A stretch of DNA of 64,000 bases from CAIYZT01 sp031385445 (GCA_031385445.1 JANNBM010000021.1:1-64000); one strand, 5' to 3'; shown: positions 27,730 through 37,623, counted from the stretch's first letter. Made by a program: numbers and translations. Notes: a model not told the origin generated them from the sequence alone.

Positions 27730-28355
27730 CAGAGGCCCTCACGCTTCTTTTGAACGTGGTAATAGGCAAAGAGCGCGCGGGCCGCAACCGCCCGCCATGG
27801 CGTCCAGCCAACAGATAGCTCCCGCAGGGAACGCTCACTCGGGCGGGCGGGCAGCGCGAAAAGCGCCTGCGCCGACAGTTGCAGCGCAAGATCGCCCGGC
27901 GCAAAGACATCGGCGCGGCCAAGCGCGAACATGGCATAGATCTCGGCTGTCCAGCGCCCTATGCCGGGGACCGCAACCAAAGTGGTGATCACCGCCTCGT
28001 CAGCCATCCCGCGCAGGGCATTGAAATCAATCGATGATTGCGCCAGCGCGCGGCCATAACGTGCCTTTTGCCGCGACAGGCCCGCCGCCCGCAAATCCTC
28101 TTCCGAGGCATGCGCCACCGCCGCCTGATCCAGGAACCCCGCCCCCGCCATCCGGTTTTTAATCGCATTTGCCGAAGCCACCGAAACCTGCTGGCTGATG
28201 ATCGCGTCCATCAAGGCCGCAAACCCATCCGCCCGGCGGCGCAGCGCCAAGGGGCCGGTCAGCGCAAGCGCATGGGCAAAACGCGGATCCTGCGCGGCAA
28301 GCCACGCGGCCCCCTCGTCCACGTCGCTTTGCGTTTCAATGATCCGGCCCACCAT
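27729..28355 (-). CDS. DNA-3-methyladenine glycosylase II-like (AlkA family)
   Basis: A 208-residue base-excision repair glycosylase that removes alkylated purines. The helix-hairpin-helix reads LVAVPGIGRWTAEIYAMFAL (about residues 126-145) and the catalytic Asp lies in FAPGDLAL (Asp155). IISQQVSVASANAI is the conserved N-terminal helix of the fold. There is no Ada-type regulatory domain. The frame is open upstream; MVGRIIETQSDVDEG was chosen since AGGG precedes it and the extension has no family features. Coupled to the downstream esterase. Confidence 0.9.
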   Translation of the reverse strand: MVGRIIETQSDVDEGAAWLAAQDPRFAHALALTGPLALRRRADGFAALMDAIISQQVSVASANAIKNRMAGAGFLDQAAVAHASEEDLRAAGLSRQKARYGRALAQSSIDFNALRGMADEAVITTLVAVPGIGRWTAEIYAMFALGRADVFAPGDLALQLSAQALFALPARPSERSLRELSVGWTPWRAVAARALFAYYHVQKKREGL

Positions 28356-28444
28356 CGCGCCACCCTGCCCCAGGCCCAGGGCCAAAGGCAAGCCGCGCTG
28401 ATTTGGCCTTGAAGCGAGCGCTTTGAAGGCATAGCCCCTTGGCC

Positions 28445-29653
28445 ATGGAAAATGATGCAATCGCCCGCCGAAACGTTCTGGTCCTTGTTGCCGCGCAGGC
28501 GATCATGGGATCGCAGTTGCCGATGATCTTTACCATCGCCGGGCTTGCGGGCCAGACGCTGGCGCCAAACAAATGCCTTGCCACCTTGTCGATCAGCCTG
28601 ATGGTGATCGGCTCCATGCTGACCGCGACGCCGATATCGGCGTTCATGGCGCGGTACGGGCGACGCGCGGGGTTTGTGGTGGGCGCGGGCGGCGGGGCGC
28701 TGGGCGCAATTTTGGGCGCGGCGGGGCTTTACACCCATTCCTTCGCGCTGTTCCTGATCGGGGCGCTGTTTTCCGGCGTCTATATGTCTGCCCAAGGCTT
28801 TTTCCGCTTTGCCGCCGCCGATTCTGCCTCAGACGCATTCCGGCCAAAGGCGATTTCCTGGGTGATGGCGGGCGGTCTTTTGTCGGCTGTCCTCGGCCCG
28901 CAGCTAGTGACGGTGACCGCCGATGCCATGGTCGTGCCCTATCTTGGCACGTATCTGGCGGTTATCGCGCTTAATCTGGGGGGCGTGTTCCTGTTCGCGT
29001 TTCTGAACAGCCCCAAAACCGCCTACGTGCCGAACGCCGACTATACTGGGCGCAGCCGGATCGAGATGCTGCGCAGCCCGCGCATTGCGGTGGCGGTGAT
29101 CGTGGCGACCGTGTCCTATGCGTTGATGAACCTGGTGATGACCTCGTCGCCGCTGGCGGTTGTTGGTTGCGGGTTCAAGACCGCCGATGCGGCGCATGTG
29201 GTGACAGCGCATGTTCTGGCGATGTATGCGCCCTCATTCTTTACCGGCGCGCTGATCGCCCGTTTCGGGGTGGAACGGATCATGGCCATCGGGTTGACCA
29301 TCCTGGCCGCCGCGGGCGTTGTGGCGATTGCCGGGGTGCAGCTTGGAAACTTCTTTGCCGCGCTGATCCTTTTGGGGCTGGGCTGGAATTTCGGGTTTAT
29401 CGGGGCGACGACGATGCTCGCAGGCGCGCATGAACCCAATGAACGCGGGCGGATGCAGGGGCTGAATGACTTCGTTGTGTTTGGCGGGGTTACGTTGGCC
29501 TCATTGTCTTCGGGCGGGCTGATGAACTGTTCCGGCGGCTCTGTCGAGGCCGGCTGGCAAGCGGTCAATCTGGCAATGCTGCCGTTCCTTGTGGTGGCAG
29601 GTGGCGCGCTGATCTGGCTCTGGCGGCGACCGGCGCTTACCAACGCCCGGTGA
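28445..29653 (+). CDS. major facilitator superfamily transporter
   Basis: A 402-residue protein with about 12 hydrophobic helices and the MFS loop 2-3 motif in degenerate form (ARYGRRAGFVVGAGGGALGA). LGWNFGFIGATTMLAGAH and ERGRMQGLNDFVVFGG are typical of a drug/sugar-exporter-like MFS subgroup found in Rhodobacterales. The ATG was chosen over a TTG two codons earlier. Its 3' end overlaps the convergent squalene/phytoene-synthase-like gene by 17 bases. Substrate unknown. Confidence 0.88.
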   Translation: MENDAIARRNVLVLVAAQAIMGSQLPMIFTIAGLAGQTLAPNKCLATLSISLMVIGSMLTATPISAFMARYGRRAGFVVGAGGGALGAILGAAGLYTHSFALFLIGALFSGVYMSAQGFFRFAAADSASDAFRPKAISWVMAGGLLSAVLGPQLVTVTADAMVVPYLGTYLAVIALNLGGVFLFAFLNSPKTAYVPNADYTGRSRIEMLRSPRIAVAVIVATVSYALMNLVMTSSPLAVVGCGFKTADAAHVVTAHVLAMYAPSFFTGALIARFGVERIMAIGLTILAAAGVVAIAGVQLGNFFAALILLGLGWNFGFIGATTMLAGAHEPNERGRMQGLNDFVVFGGVTLASLSSGGLMNCSGGSVEAGWQAVNLAMLPFLVVAGGALIWLWRRPALTNAR

Positions 29654-30398
29654 ACGCGGCCCAGAACAGACGGCTGCGGCGCGAAAACTCTGACAGCCCA
29701 AGCGCGCCATCGGCCACCAGATGTGGCTCCACAGCGGCCTGCGCCAAGATCGCGCCCGCCTGCCAGCCGGTCCGAAGCGCAGGCGCGCCCGCCTTAACAA
29801 GCCCCCGGTTTGCCCGCGCCAGTGCAAGAGATTTCAGCCCCTTTTGCGCCAAGGCGCCAATCGCCTCGGGCCGCCCATCCACAAAAGGCAAGCGCCCCCG
29901 CGATTCCAATTCCGCCGCCGCGCGCAGATAGGCCGCAAGACCCGCCGCATAAGCAAACTGGCGCACCGGCCCCTCGGCCTGCGGTTTCGCCCCGCAAATC
30001 AGTGCGGCAAGCCACATCAGATGGCCCGCGGTGTGATCAATATAGCGGTCAAAGGCGGCTTCATCGTCAAACGGATCGCGGTAGATATCCCAGATCCGCG
30101 CCGCAATCATCTGGTCCAGCAGGTCCAACGGCAAGGCGCGCCGGGCGATAAGCGCGTGCACCGGGCCTGCCACCTCATGGGCGCGGGGGGCGGTTTCGGA
30201 CACCACATCGCGCCACCATTGCAGGCGCATCTCGGCAATCATCGCCTCGCTCGTAACCCAAGGCGCGCGGGCGACTTCGAGATTGAGCGCGTAGAGCGTG
30301 AAAAGATCGCCACGATGCGCCCTTGGCACCGTCAAAGTCGCCAAAAAGCGGTCCGGATCGCCAAGCCGGACCCGCTCGGCGCAGTCGTCCTCGCTCAT
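29637..30398 (-). CDS. squalene/phytoene synthase family protein
   Basis: A 253-residue all-helical isoprenoid-synthase-like protein. It keeps LTVPRAHRGDLFTLYALNLEVARA and MIAEMRLQWWRDVV, which align with the family, but the first Asp-rich motif (DxxxD) expected of active synthases is replaced (LNLEVARAP), and only YIDHTAGHLMWLA resembles the second. This makes it closer to NDUFAF6-type complex I assembly factors than to carotenoid enzymes (inference). It overlaps cimA as ATGA and shares no pathway with it. Confidence 0.75.
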   Translation of the reverse strand: MSEDDCAERVRLGDPDRFLATLTVPRAHRGDLFTLYALNLEVARAPWVTSEAMIAEMRLQWWRDVVSETAPRAHEVAGPVHALIARRALPLDLLDQMIAARIWDIYRDPFDDEAAFDRYIDHTAGHLMWLAALICGAKPQAEGPVRQFAYAAGLAAYLRAAAELESRGRLPFVDGRPEAIGALAQKGLKSLALARANRGLVKAGAPALRTGWQAGAILAQAAVEPHLVADGALGLSEFSRRSRLFWAAFTGRW

Positions 30399-32017
30399 GC
30401 AGACGCCCCGACATCGCGCACCAGCTTCCATGTGATCGCATCAAGGAGCGCCTCGAAACTGGCGTCCACGATGTTCGCGCTGACCCCCACGGTGGACCAG
30501 CGCCGCCCCTGCGCATCTTCGCTGTCGATGATCACGCGGGTGACGGCCTCGGTGCCGCCATTGGTGATGCGAACCTTGAAATCAACGAGTTTCAGATCGT
30601 CGATCACCGACTGATAAGGCCCCAGATCCTTGGCAAGCGCCTTGGACAAAGCATTGACCGGGCCGCGGTCCTGGCCCGCCTCGTCCATCGAATCGCTGAC
30701 CGACATCATCTTTTGATCGCCAATTTTCACCACGACCACGGCCTCGGACAGGCTGATCATCTGATCATTCTTGTTTTTGCGTCGCTCGACGGTCACGCGG
30801 TAGCGCTTTACCTCGAAAAACGGCCGCAAAAGCCCTAATTCGCGCCGCGCCAGCAGCTCAAAACTCGCCTGCGCGCCGTCGTAAGCATAGCCTTGATCCT
30901 CGCGCTCCTTGATGAGTTCAAGGATACGGGCCAAACGCGGATCCTGCGGCGCAACGGTGATGCCGATGCTGTCCAGCCGCGCGCGCAGGTTCGATTGGCC
31001 CGCCTGATTGGACATCGGGATCACGCGTTCATTGCCCACGGTTTGCGGCGGGATATGCTCGTACGTGGTGGGGTCTTTGAGGATCGCAGAGGCGTGCAGA
31101 CCCGCTTTGTGGGCAAAGGCCGAGGCGCCGACATAGGGTGCCGCGCGCAAGGGCACGCGGTTCAAAATGTCGTCAAGCATGCGGCTGGTCTTGAGAATTC
31201 CCTTTAAGGACGACTCGGAAATACCTGTTTCAAAACGGCTTTTGAACGGTTCCTTCAGCAGCAGCGTCGGGATGATTGACACCAGATTGGCATTGCCGCA
31301 CCGCTCCCCCAACCCATTCAGCGTGCCTTGGATCTGCCGCGCGCCGGCCTCGACGGCCGCCAGGGAATTGGCGACGGCGTTGCCGGTATCATCGTGACAA
31401 TGGATGCCCAGATGGCTGCCGGGGATGCCCGCCGCGATCACTTCGGCCACGACACGGCCCACTTCGGTGGGCAAAGTTCCGCCGTTGGTATCGCACAAAA
31501 CAATCCAGCGCGCGCCGGCATCATAGGCGGCGTGCAGGCAGGACAGGGCATAGGCGGGATTGGCGCGATAGCCGTCGAAAAAGTGTTCGGCGTCGAACAG
31601 GGCTTCGCGGCGTTTGGCCTTCAGATGGGCGAAGGTTTCGCCGATGGCGGCCAGATTTTCATCGAGCGTCACGCCAAGCGCGGTCTTGACGTGAAACTCA
31701 TGCGTCTTGCCGACAAGGCAAACGGCCCTTGTCCCCGCGTCAAGCACAGCGGCCAGAACATCGTCATTGTCTGCCGAGCGGCCCACCCGTTTGGTCATGC
31801 CAAAAGCCGTCATTGTCGCGCGGGTTTTGGGCGCATCCGCGAAAAACTCGCTGTCGGTCGGGTTCGCGCCGGGCCAGCCGCCTTCGATATAGTCCACCCC
31901 AAGCGCATCAAGCGCCGCCGCGATCAGACGCTTTTCAGCCGTGGAGAACTGCACGCCCTGGGTTTGTTGGCCGTCACGCAGAGTGGTATCGAAGAGGGAA
32001 AGATGCTCGCGGGTCAT
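30395..32017 (-). CDS. cimA: (R)-citramalate synthase
   Basis: Condenses pyruvate with acetyl-CoA to citramalate, a threonine-independent route to 2-oxobutanoate and isoleucine. The HMGL-like TIM barrel carries LFDTTLRDGQQTQGVQFS (metal/catalytic site near residues 8-25), LGIHCHDDTGNAVANS and NGLGERCGNANL. The C-terminal LeuA-type regulatory domain follows (residues about 400-540). The DGQQTQGV variant and YIEGGWPGANP are citramalate-synthase features and not those of 2-isopropylmalate synthase. It overlaps cysS by 4 bases. Confidence 0.93.
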   Translation of the reverse strand: MTREHLSLFDTTLRDGQQTQGVQFSTAEKRLIAAALDALGVDYIEGGWPGANPTDSEFFADAPKTRATMTAFGMTKRVGRSADNDDVLAAVLDAGTRAVCLVGKTHEFHVKTALGVTLDENLAAIGETFAHLKAKRREALFDAEHFFDGYRANPAYALSCLHAAYDAGARWIVLCDTNGGTLPTEVGRVVAEVIAAGIPGSHLGIHCHDDTGNAVANSLAAVEAGARQIQGTLNGLGERCGNANLVSIIPTLLLKEPFKSRFETGISESSLKGILKTSRMLDDILNRVPLRAAPYVGASAFAHKAGLHASAILKDPTTYEHIPPQTVGNERVIPMSNQAGQSNLRARLDSIGITVAPQDPRLARILELIKEREDQGYAYDGAQASFELLARRELGLLRPFFEVKRYRVTVERRKNKNDQMISLSEAVVVVKIGDQKMMSVSDSMDEAGQDRGPVNALSKALAKDLGPYQSVIDDLKLVDFKVRITNGGTEAVTRVIIDSEDAQGRRWSTVGVSANIVDASFEALLDAITWKLVRDVGASA

Positions 32018-33438
32018 AGCAAAGCCTCAAGTTTGGTGGGGTCAAACCCCGCACCGGGCGCCAAGTCCACCCCGTCTTTGGTCATCCTTACATCAACGCC
32101 AGCGGCGATCAGCGCCGCCTTCATCGCATCGAGGGGGACAAAATTCCTGGACTGCATCGCCTCGGACCGCAGATCGGCAAAATGTGCCGAAAGACGCGCC
32201 AGATTGCCCCGGCCAAGCTTTTCCCAGCCTGAAAGGTCGGGTGTCAGCAAGCCAAGCAAAGCGGCCGACGAAACCAGCAGCGCCTTTTCCACATGGCAAT
32301 CCTTTTGCGGATTTGCCGCGATGGATTTGGCAATCGCATGCAGCCGCCCGATCGCTCCGGCGGTGTTCAGATCGTCGGTCAAGGCGTCAGCGACCTCGGC
32401 GTCGATCATATCGCCCGGCAAAGTGCCCGCCGTCAAAGCGCGCCAATGGCGCAGCGTCGCCTCGGCCTCCCGCGCCTTTTCCTCGGTCCAATCCATCGGC
32501 TTGCGGTAATGCGTCATCAGATACACAAACCGGATCACCTCGCCCGCAGCGCCTTTGTCCAGCAAATCCCGCACCGTAAAGAAATTGCCCAAGCTCTTGG
32601 ACATCTTCTTGCCCTCGACCTGCAGCATCTCGTTGTGCAGCCAGACCTGCGCAAAGCCCGCCTCCGGGTGGGCGCAGCTGCTTTGCGCGATCTCATTCTC
32701 GTGGTGCGGAAATTGCAAATCCAATCCGCCGCCATGGATATCGAACGACGCACCCAACAGCTCATAACTCATCGCCGAGCATTCGATATGCCAACCGGGG
32801 CGGCCCTGCCCCCATGGGCTGTCCCAGCCCGGCTCGTCCTGCGAGGACGGCTTCCACAGCACAAAATCCATCGGATCTTCTTTGAACGGCGCAATTTCCA
32901 CCCGCGCGCCCGCGATCATGTCGTCGACCGAGCGGCCCGACAGCGCGCCGTAATCCCTGTACGAGCGCACCCGAAACAGCACATGACCCTGCGCAGCATA
33001 GGCGTGGCCCTTGGCGATCAGGTTTGCAATCATCGCCACCATCTGTGGAACGAAATCGGTCGCGCGCGGCTCGTGCGTCGGACGCAGCGCGCCCAAAGCG
33101 TCCATATCGGCGCGATACCAGCCGATGGTTTGCTCGGTCCGCTCATGGATCAGCGCTTCTAGCGAGCGCGGATCACCGGCATTTCTGCGTACCAAAGCGG
33201 TGTCGTTGATCTTGTCGTCCACATCGGTGAAATTGCGCACATAGGTGACGTGATCGGGGCCATAAACATGCCGCAGCAGCCGGAACAGCACGTCAAACAC
33301 CACCACCGGGCGGCCATTGCCCAGATGCGCGCGGTCATAAACCGTTGGCCCGCACAGATACATCCGCACATTGGTGTCATCGATGGCGCTGAACGCCTCT
33401 TTCTGCCGGGTCTTGGTGTTGTGCAGTCTGATCGTCAT
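32014..33438 (-). CDS. cysS: cysteinyl-tRNA synthetase
   Basis: Class I synthetase charging tRNA-Cys, 474 residues. YLCGPTVYDRAHLGNGRPV contains the first zinc ligand and a HIGH-type motif (HLGN, residues 38-41). FTDVDDKINDTAL, the zinc-site GWHIECSAMS, and KMSKSLGNFFTVRDL (KMSKS near residue 277) are all present. The 240-base upstream gap probably contains its promoter. It is the first gene of a unit with cimA and the squalene/phytoene-synthase-like gene. Confidence 0.98.
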   Translation of the reverse strand: MTIRLHNTKTRQKEAFSAIDDTNVRMYLCGPTVYDRAHLGNGRPVVVFDVLFRLLRHVYGPDHVTYVRNFTDVDDKINDTALVRRNAGDPRSLEALIHERTEQTIGWYRADMDALGALRPTHEPRATDFVPQMVAMIANLIAKGHAYAAQGHVLFRVRSYRDYGALSGRSVDDMIAGARVEIAPFKEDPMDFVLWKPSSQDEPGWDSPWGQGRPGWHIECSAMSYELLGASFDIHGGGLDLQFPHHENEIAQSSCAHPEAGFAQVWLHNEMLQVEGKKMSKSLGNFFTVRDLLDKGAAGEVIRFVYLMTHYRKPMDWTEEKAREAEATLRHWRALTAGTLPGDMIDAEVADALTDDLNTAGAIGRLHAIAKSIAANPQKDCHVEKALLVSSAALLGLLTPDLSGWEKLGRGNLARLSAHFADLRSEAMQSRNFVPLDAMKAALIAAGVDVRMTKDGVDLAPGAGFDPTKLEALL

Positions 33439-33681
33439 ATCGTTTTCCCATAGCTTGCCGCGCGCTTGCCCGCGCGGGTTGATCGAGTGCTCCTTGGGGG
33501 GATGAACTGATTGGCCCGCGCGACGTTATGTCAGCGGATCATGCAACAAATGCAGATGATGCCCATCAATTTCATGGCGCAAGCCTTACTGCATTTCCCT
33601 TGCCCCGCCAAGCCTTTTCAGCAACCCTGATCCTTGCCGGCAAATGCCCATTTTGGCTTTGCCTTGATCCCGGAGGCCCCC

Positions 33682-35070
33682 ATGAATCATGATGATCTGC
33701 GCCATTGGTCCAAACAAGCGGCCGATTGGGCGCATGACTATCACGCGGGCCTGCGCGCGCGCCCGGTGCGCGCGCCCCTGGTGCCGGGGGCGATTTCGCG
33801 GCAGCTTCCCACCGCTCCGCCCGAGGCGGCCGAACCGATGGAAGAGATTTTTGCCGATTTTGACCGGATCATCCCGCCCGGCATGACCCATTGGCAGCAC
33901 CCGCGCTTTTTCGCCTATTTTCCGTCAAATGCCGCCCCTGCCTCGATGCTGGCCGAGCAGTTGGCGAACGCGATGGCCTGTCAGGGGATGATCTGGCAAA
34001 CCTCGCCCGCCGCCACCGAGGTGGAGCAGGTGATGATCCAGTGGCTGCGCCAGGCGCTTGGCCTGCCAGAGGGATTTTCGGGGGTGATCCACGATTCCGC
34101 CACCACCGCGACGCTGTCGGCGATCCTGACCATGCGCGAGGCAGCCTTGAGCTTTGCAGGAAATATCAGCGGGCTTTGCGGCGCGCCGCGTTTGCGGATT
34201 TATGCCAGCGCGCAGACCCATTCGTCGGTGGACAAGGGCGTGCGGGTGGCGGGGATCGGGCAGGATAATCTGGTTAAAATTCCGACCGATGCCAGCCTGT
34301 CGATGGACCACGCGGCGCTGAAAGCGGCGATTTCGGCGGATTTGGCGGCCGGATTTATGCCGGCGGGGGTGGTTTTATGCGCGGGCGGCACATCGGTTGG
34401 GGCGTTTGACCGGATTGGCGATTGTATCGCGGTTGCGCATGCGGCGGGGCTGCCGGTGCATGTGGATGCAGCTTGGGCGGGGACGGCGATGATCTGTCCC
34501 GAATTTCGCGCGCTGTGGGCGGGGATCGGGGACGCAGACTCTATCGTTTTCAACCCGCATAAATGGCTGGGCGCGCAGGGGGATTGCTCGGTTCAGCTTT
34601 TGCGCGATCCGGCGCTGCAGATCAAAACGCTGGGGCTTCGGCCAAGCTATCTGGAAACCGCGGGGCGTGAAGAGACGGTGAATTTCAACGAATGGACGGT
34701 GCCCCTCGGGCGGCGTTTCCGGGCGCTGAAGCTATGGTTCGTGCTGCGCGCTTATGGATTGGACGGCCTGCGGATGCGGATCCGCAATCACGTTTTATGG
34801 GCGGGCGAGGTGTGCGAGGCGCTGCGCGCGCTGCCGGGGGTGCAGATTATGACCGAGCCGCGCCTGTCCTTGTTCACCTTTGCACTCGCACATGACGCGG
34901 CGAGCGAGGCGTTGCTGACCCGGATCAACGACGATGGCCGGATTTACCTGACCCAAACGCAGCATATGGGCCGCTATGTTTTGCGCGTGCAGGTCGGGCA
35001 GTTTGACTGCACGCGCGAGGATGTGATGTGCATCGCGGCGGTGGTAAAAGATCTGATGGTGGGGCTTTAA
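33682..35070 (+). CDS. PLP-dependent aromatic-L-amino-acid decarboxylase-like (group II)
   Basis: A 462-residue group II decarboxylase. The PLP lysine is in FNPHKWLGAQGDCS (about K294); HVDAAWAGTAMICPEFR holds the Asp that binds the pyridine nitrogen; THWQHPRFFAYFPSNAAPAS is the substrate-site motif of the aromatic amino acid/tyrosine decarboxylase group. A GGAGG ribosome binding site six bases upstream fixes the start at MNHDDLRHW. The substrate (tryptophan, tyrosine or phenylalanine) cannot be decided. It ends tail to tail with the ABC-F gene, sharing 4 bases. Confidence 0.88.
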   Translation: MNHDDLRHWSKQAADWAHDYHAGLRARPVRAPLVPGAISRQLPTAPPEAAEPMEEIFADFDRIIPPGMTHWQHPRFFAYFPSNAAPASMLAEQLANAMACQGMIWQTSPAATEVEQVMIQWLRQALGLPEGFSGVIHDSATTATLSAILTMREAALSFAGNISGLCGAPRLRIYASAQTHSSVDKGVRVAGIGQDNLVKIPTDASLSMDHAALKAAISADLAAGFMPAGVVLCAGGTSVGAFDRIGDCIAVAHAAGLPVHVDAAWAGTAMICPEFRALWAGIGDADSIVFNPHKWLGAQGDCSVQLLRDPALQIKTLGLRPSYLETAGREETVNFNEWTVPLGRRFRALKLWFVLRAYGLDGLRMRIRNHVLWAGEVCEALRALPGVQIMTEPRLSLFTFALAHDAASEALLTRINDDGRIYLTQTQHMGRYVLRVQVGQFDCTREDVMCIAAVVKDLMVGL

Positions 35071-36878
35071 GCCCCGCTTGCCCGCTCTTCAAGGTCAAGC
35101 CATTCGGCTTCGGCTGCGTTCAGCGCCGCTTGCCGTTCGGCGATGGCCTCGGTCGCCTTGCGGAATTTGACCGGCTCGCGGGTGAACATCGCAGGATCTG
35201 CCATGAAATCGTTCAGCTTGTTGATCTCGGCTTCCAACCGTTCCAGAATGCCCGGCAGAATCTCAAGCCGCTTTTTCTCTGTGAAGGTAAGCCCTTGCGC
35301 GGCTTTCTTCACGTCTTCTCTTAAAGACGAATGCGAAGAGCCTGATTTTGTGGGCATTTCAAGCGCCAAAGCCCCGCGCTGGCTGGCATAGTCGCTCCAC
35401 CCGCCGGGATAAACCGTGGCGCGGCCTTTGCCTTCCATGGCAATGGTGGCGGTGGCAACACGGTCGATGAAATCGCGGTCGTGGCTGACCAGCAGAACCG
35501 TGCCATCGTATTCGCCAAGGATATCTTGCAGCAAATCAAGGGTTTCCACGTCAAGATCGTTGGTCGGCTCGTCCAGGACCAACAGATTGGACGGGCGCGC
35601 CATCAGTTTGGCGAGCAGCAGCCGGGCCTTTTCGCCGCCCGACAGCGATTTGACCGGCGCGCGGGCTTGGCGCTCGTCGAACAGGAAGTCCTTCAGATAG
35701 GCCACAACATGTTTGGGATTGCCGCGTACCATCACCTGATCGGACGCACCCGACACCGCCATCATCGGATCGCCGGTCAGATTTTCCCAAAGACTGGCGT
35801 TGGGGTCCAATTGCGCGCGGGTCTGATCGAAAACCGCGACCTGCAAATTGGTGCCAAGCGTGACGCTGCCCTTGTCCGGCGCAATCTGGCCCAGAAGCAT
35901 TTTCAGCAAGGTGGTTTTGCCGACCCCGTTCGGCCCGACGAAGGCAACCCGGTCGCCGCGCTGCACCCGCAGATCAAACTCGCGCGCGATCAGCTTGTCG
36001 CCAAAGCTTTTCTCTATCGCCTTGGCCTCAATCACCTTTTTGCCCGAAGTCGCGCCCGATTCCAGTTCCATCATCGCCGTGCCCTGACGGCGGATCTGCG
36101 AAGACCGCTCTTCGCGCAGCACTTGCAACGCGCGCACGCGGCCCTGGTTGCGCTTGCGCCGGGCCGATATGCCCTCAACCGCCCATTTGGCCTCGGCCTT
36201 GATCTTGCGGTCTAACTTGTGGCGGGCGTCGTCTTCTTCGGCCCAAACCGTCTCGCGCCAATCTTCAAAACCGTCAAACCCCGACTCGCGGCGGCGCACT
36301 TCGCCCCGGTCGATCCACAAGGTCGCCTTGGTCAAGGCCCGCAGAAAGGCGCGGTCGTGGCTGATCAGAACGAAGGCCTGCCGCGTGCTCGCAAGTTCAG
36401 CCTCCAGCCATTCGATGGCCTGAATGTCCAGATGGTTGGTCGGCTCGTCCAGCAGCATCAGTTCGGGCGCTTCGGCCATCAGCTTGGCCAGCGCCGCGCG
36501 CCGACGCTCGCCGCCGGAGGCGGTTGCAACCGGCATATCGGGGCGAAATTTCAGCCCCTCGGCCACCACGTCGACCTTGTAAGCCTCATCCTCGGGCAGA
36601 CCGCTCGCGGCATAATCGCCCAAAGTGGCAAAGCCGGAAATGTCGGGGTCCTGCTCCATATAGCCGACCGTGACGCCGGGCGGCACCACGCGCGTGCCGC
36701 TGTCGGGCAGCGACAGGCCCGCCATCACCTTCATCAAAGTCGATTTGCCAGAGCCGTTTCGCCCGACAAGGGCCACCCGATCCCCCGGCTGAACCACAAG
36801 GTCCAGACCGTCAAAAACCGGATTGCCGCCAAAAGTCAGCGAGATTTGCGAAAGTTGAAGAAGGGGTGCGCGTGCCAT
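35067..36878 (-). CDS. ABC-F family ATPase (Uup-like)
   Basis: A 603-residue cytosolic tandem ABC protein without membrane helices, of the ABC-F group that acts on ribosomes. Two Walker A motifs (GRNGSGKST, GPNGVGKTT), two signatures (ASGGERRRAALAKL, LSGGEKARLLLAKL), two Walker B/DEPTNxLD motifs, a linker with SARRKRNQGRVRAL, and a C-terminal coiled coil (EKKRLEILPGILERLEAEIN) as in Uup. The coiled coil supports Uup over EttA. Confidence 0.92.
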   Translation of the reverse strand: MARAPLLQLSQISLTFGGNPVFDGLDLVVQPGDRVALVGRNGSGKSTLMKVMAGLSLPDSGTRVVPPGVTVGYMEQDPDISGFATLGDYAASGLPEDEAYKVDVVAEGLKFRPDMPVATASGGERRRAALAKLMAEAPELMLLDEPTNHLDIQAIEWLEAELASTRQAFVLISHDRAFLRALTKATLWIDRGEVRRRESGFDGFEDWRETVWAEEDDARHKLDRKIKAEAKWAVEGISARRKRNQGRVRALQVLREERSSQIRRQGTAMMELESGATSGKKVIEAKAIEKSFGDKLIAREFDLRVQRGDRVAFVGPNGVGKTTLLKMLLGQIAPDKGSVTLGTNLQVAVFDQTRAQLDPNASLWENLTGDPMMAVSGASDQVMVRGNPKHVVAYLKDFLFDERQARAPVKSLSGGEKARLLLAKLMARPSNLLVLDEPTNDLDVETLDLLQDILGEYDGTVLLVSHDRDFIDRVATATIAMEGKGRATVYPGGWSDYASQRGALALEMPTKSGSSHSSLREDVKKAAQGLTFTEKKRLEILPGILERLEAEINKLNDFMADPAMFTREPVKFRKATEAIAERQAALNAAEAEWLDLEERASGA

Positions 36879-36909
36879 GGGCTGCGGTTAGACGGCCTTT
36901 GCGCCGCCG

Positions 36910-37623
36910 TCAACGGGGCAAGGCCATCGCGGCAAAGGCGCGGGCGCGGGCGGGCGGCATCCGGGTCAGATCCAGCGCGGTAAAGATGTGCAGCGTGTCC
37001 AGATCGCGGTCGATCATCGCGTGATCCGCAACCCAGCCGCCAAGACCCAGATAAAACCGCAGGAGCGCTGGCACGCCCGCTTCGGTGCCGCCGTGCCCGG
37101 TCAGTTTCACCCCAAGGGTGGACAGCGGCGCGGGTCGCAGCGCCGCCGGGCCAAGGGCATGCGCGCCCAGCCACGCGAGCGCGGCGGCATGCGCGCCCGG
37201 ATCGGCCCCCGGAAAAGACGAGGCGCCAAAGAGATGTTGCACGCCCTGCCCCAGCACGATCTGCGCCAAGGCGGCCCAGCACAGGCGCAAAAGGTCGGGG
37301 TCTTGCGCTGCAGGATCGAGGCAAAACCGCCCGACTTCGGCTTTGGGGCCACTTTGCCGGGCAAAGCCGCTCAGCTCGTAAAACTGCGCGGCATAGCTGG
37401 TCGTAAGGGGAACAGCGGCGGCAAAAAGTCTCAGCCGAAAGCTCGCCTTCGCCGCGCCGTCGAGGGTTTCGATCAGGATGTGCTGCGCCCCAACGTCAAA
37501 ACGGTCGCTGTCCACCCCCTGCGCCCCGCGAAACGCCAAATGCCGCAAACGTTGCGCCTTTTGCACATCCTGCGCCGTTTCCGCCAGCCGCGCCCGGTAA
37601 CGCGGCGTCAAGATGTCACGCAT
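36910..37623 (-). CDS. OlsB-like ornithine lipid N-acyltransferase / GNAT-type protein
   Basis: A 237-residue protein with the acyl-ACP acyltransferase features of OlsB: RLAETAQDVQKAQRLRHLAF near the N-terminus and the ELSGFARQ...EVGRFCLDP strand-loop region. OlsB transfers a 3-hydroxyacyl chain to ornithine in phosphorus-free membrane lipid synthesis. It is shorter than usual and OlsA, the usual second enzyme, is not next to it, so a hemolysin-like acyltransferase of other specificity is possible. It diverges from msrB and lies downstream of nothing obviously related. Confidence 0.65.
   Translation of the reverse strand: MRDILTPRYRARLAETAQDVQKAQRLRHLAFRGAQGVDSDRFDVGAQHILIETLDGAAKASFRLRLFAAAVPLTTSYAAQFYELSGFARQSGPKAEVGRFCLDPAAQDPDLLRLCWAALAQIVLGQGVQHLFGASSFPGADPGAHAAALAWLGAHALGPAALRPAPLSTLGVKLTGHGGTEAGVPALLRFYLGLGGWVADHAMIDRDLDTLHIFTALDLTRMPPARARAFAAMALPR

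Noticed and set aside
33541..33630. A short plus-strand frame (MQQMQMMPINF...) in the cysS-decarboxylase gap
   Set aside because: It has no ribosome binding site and no support from composition or neighbours.
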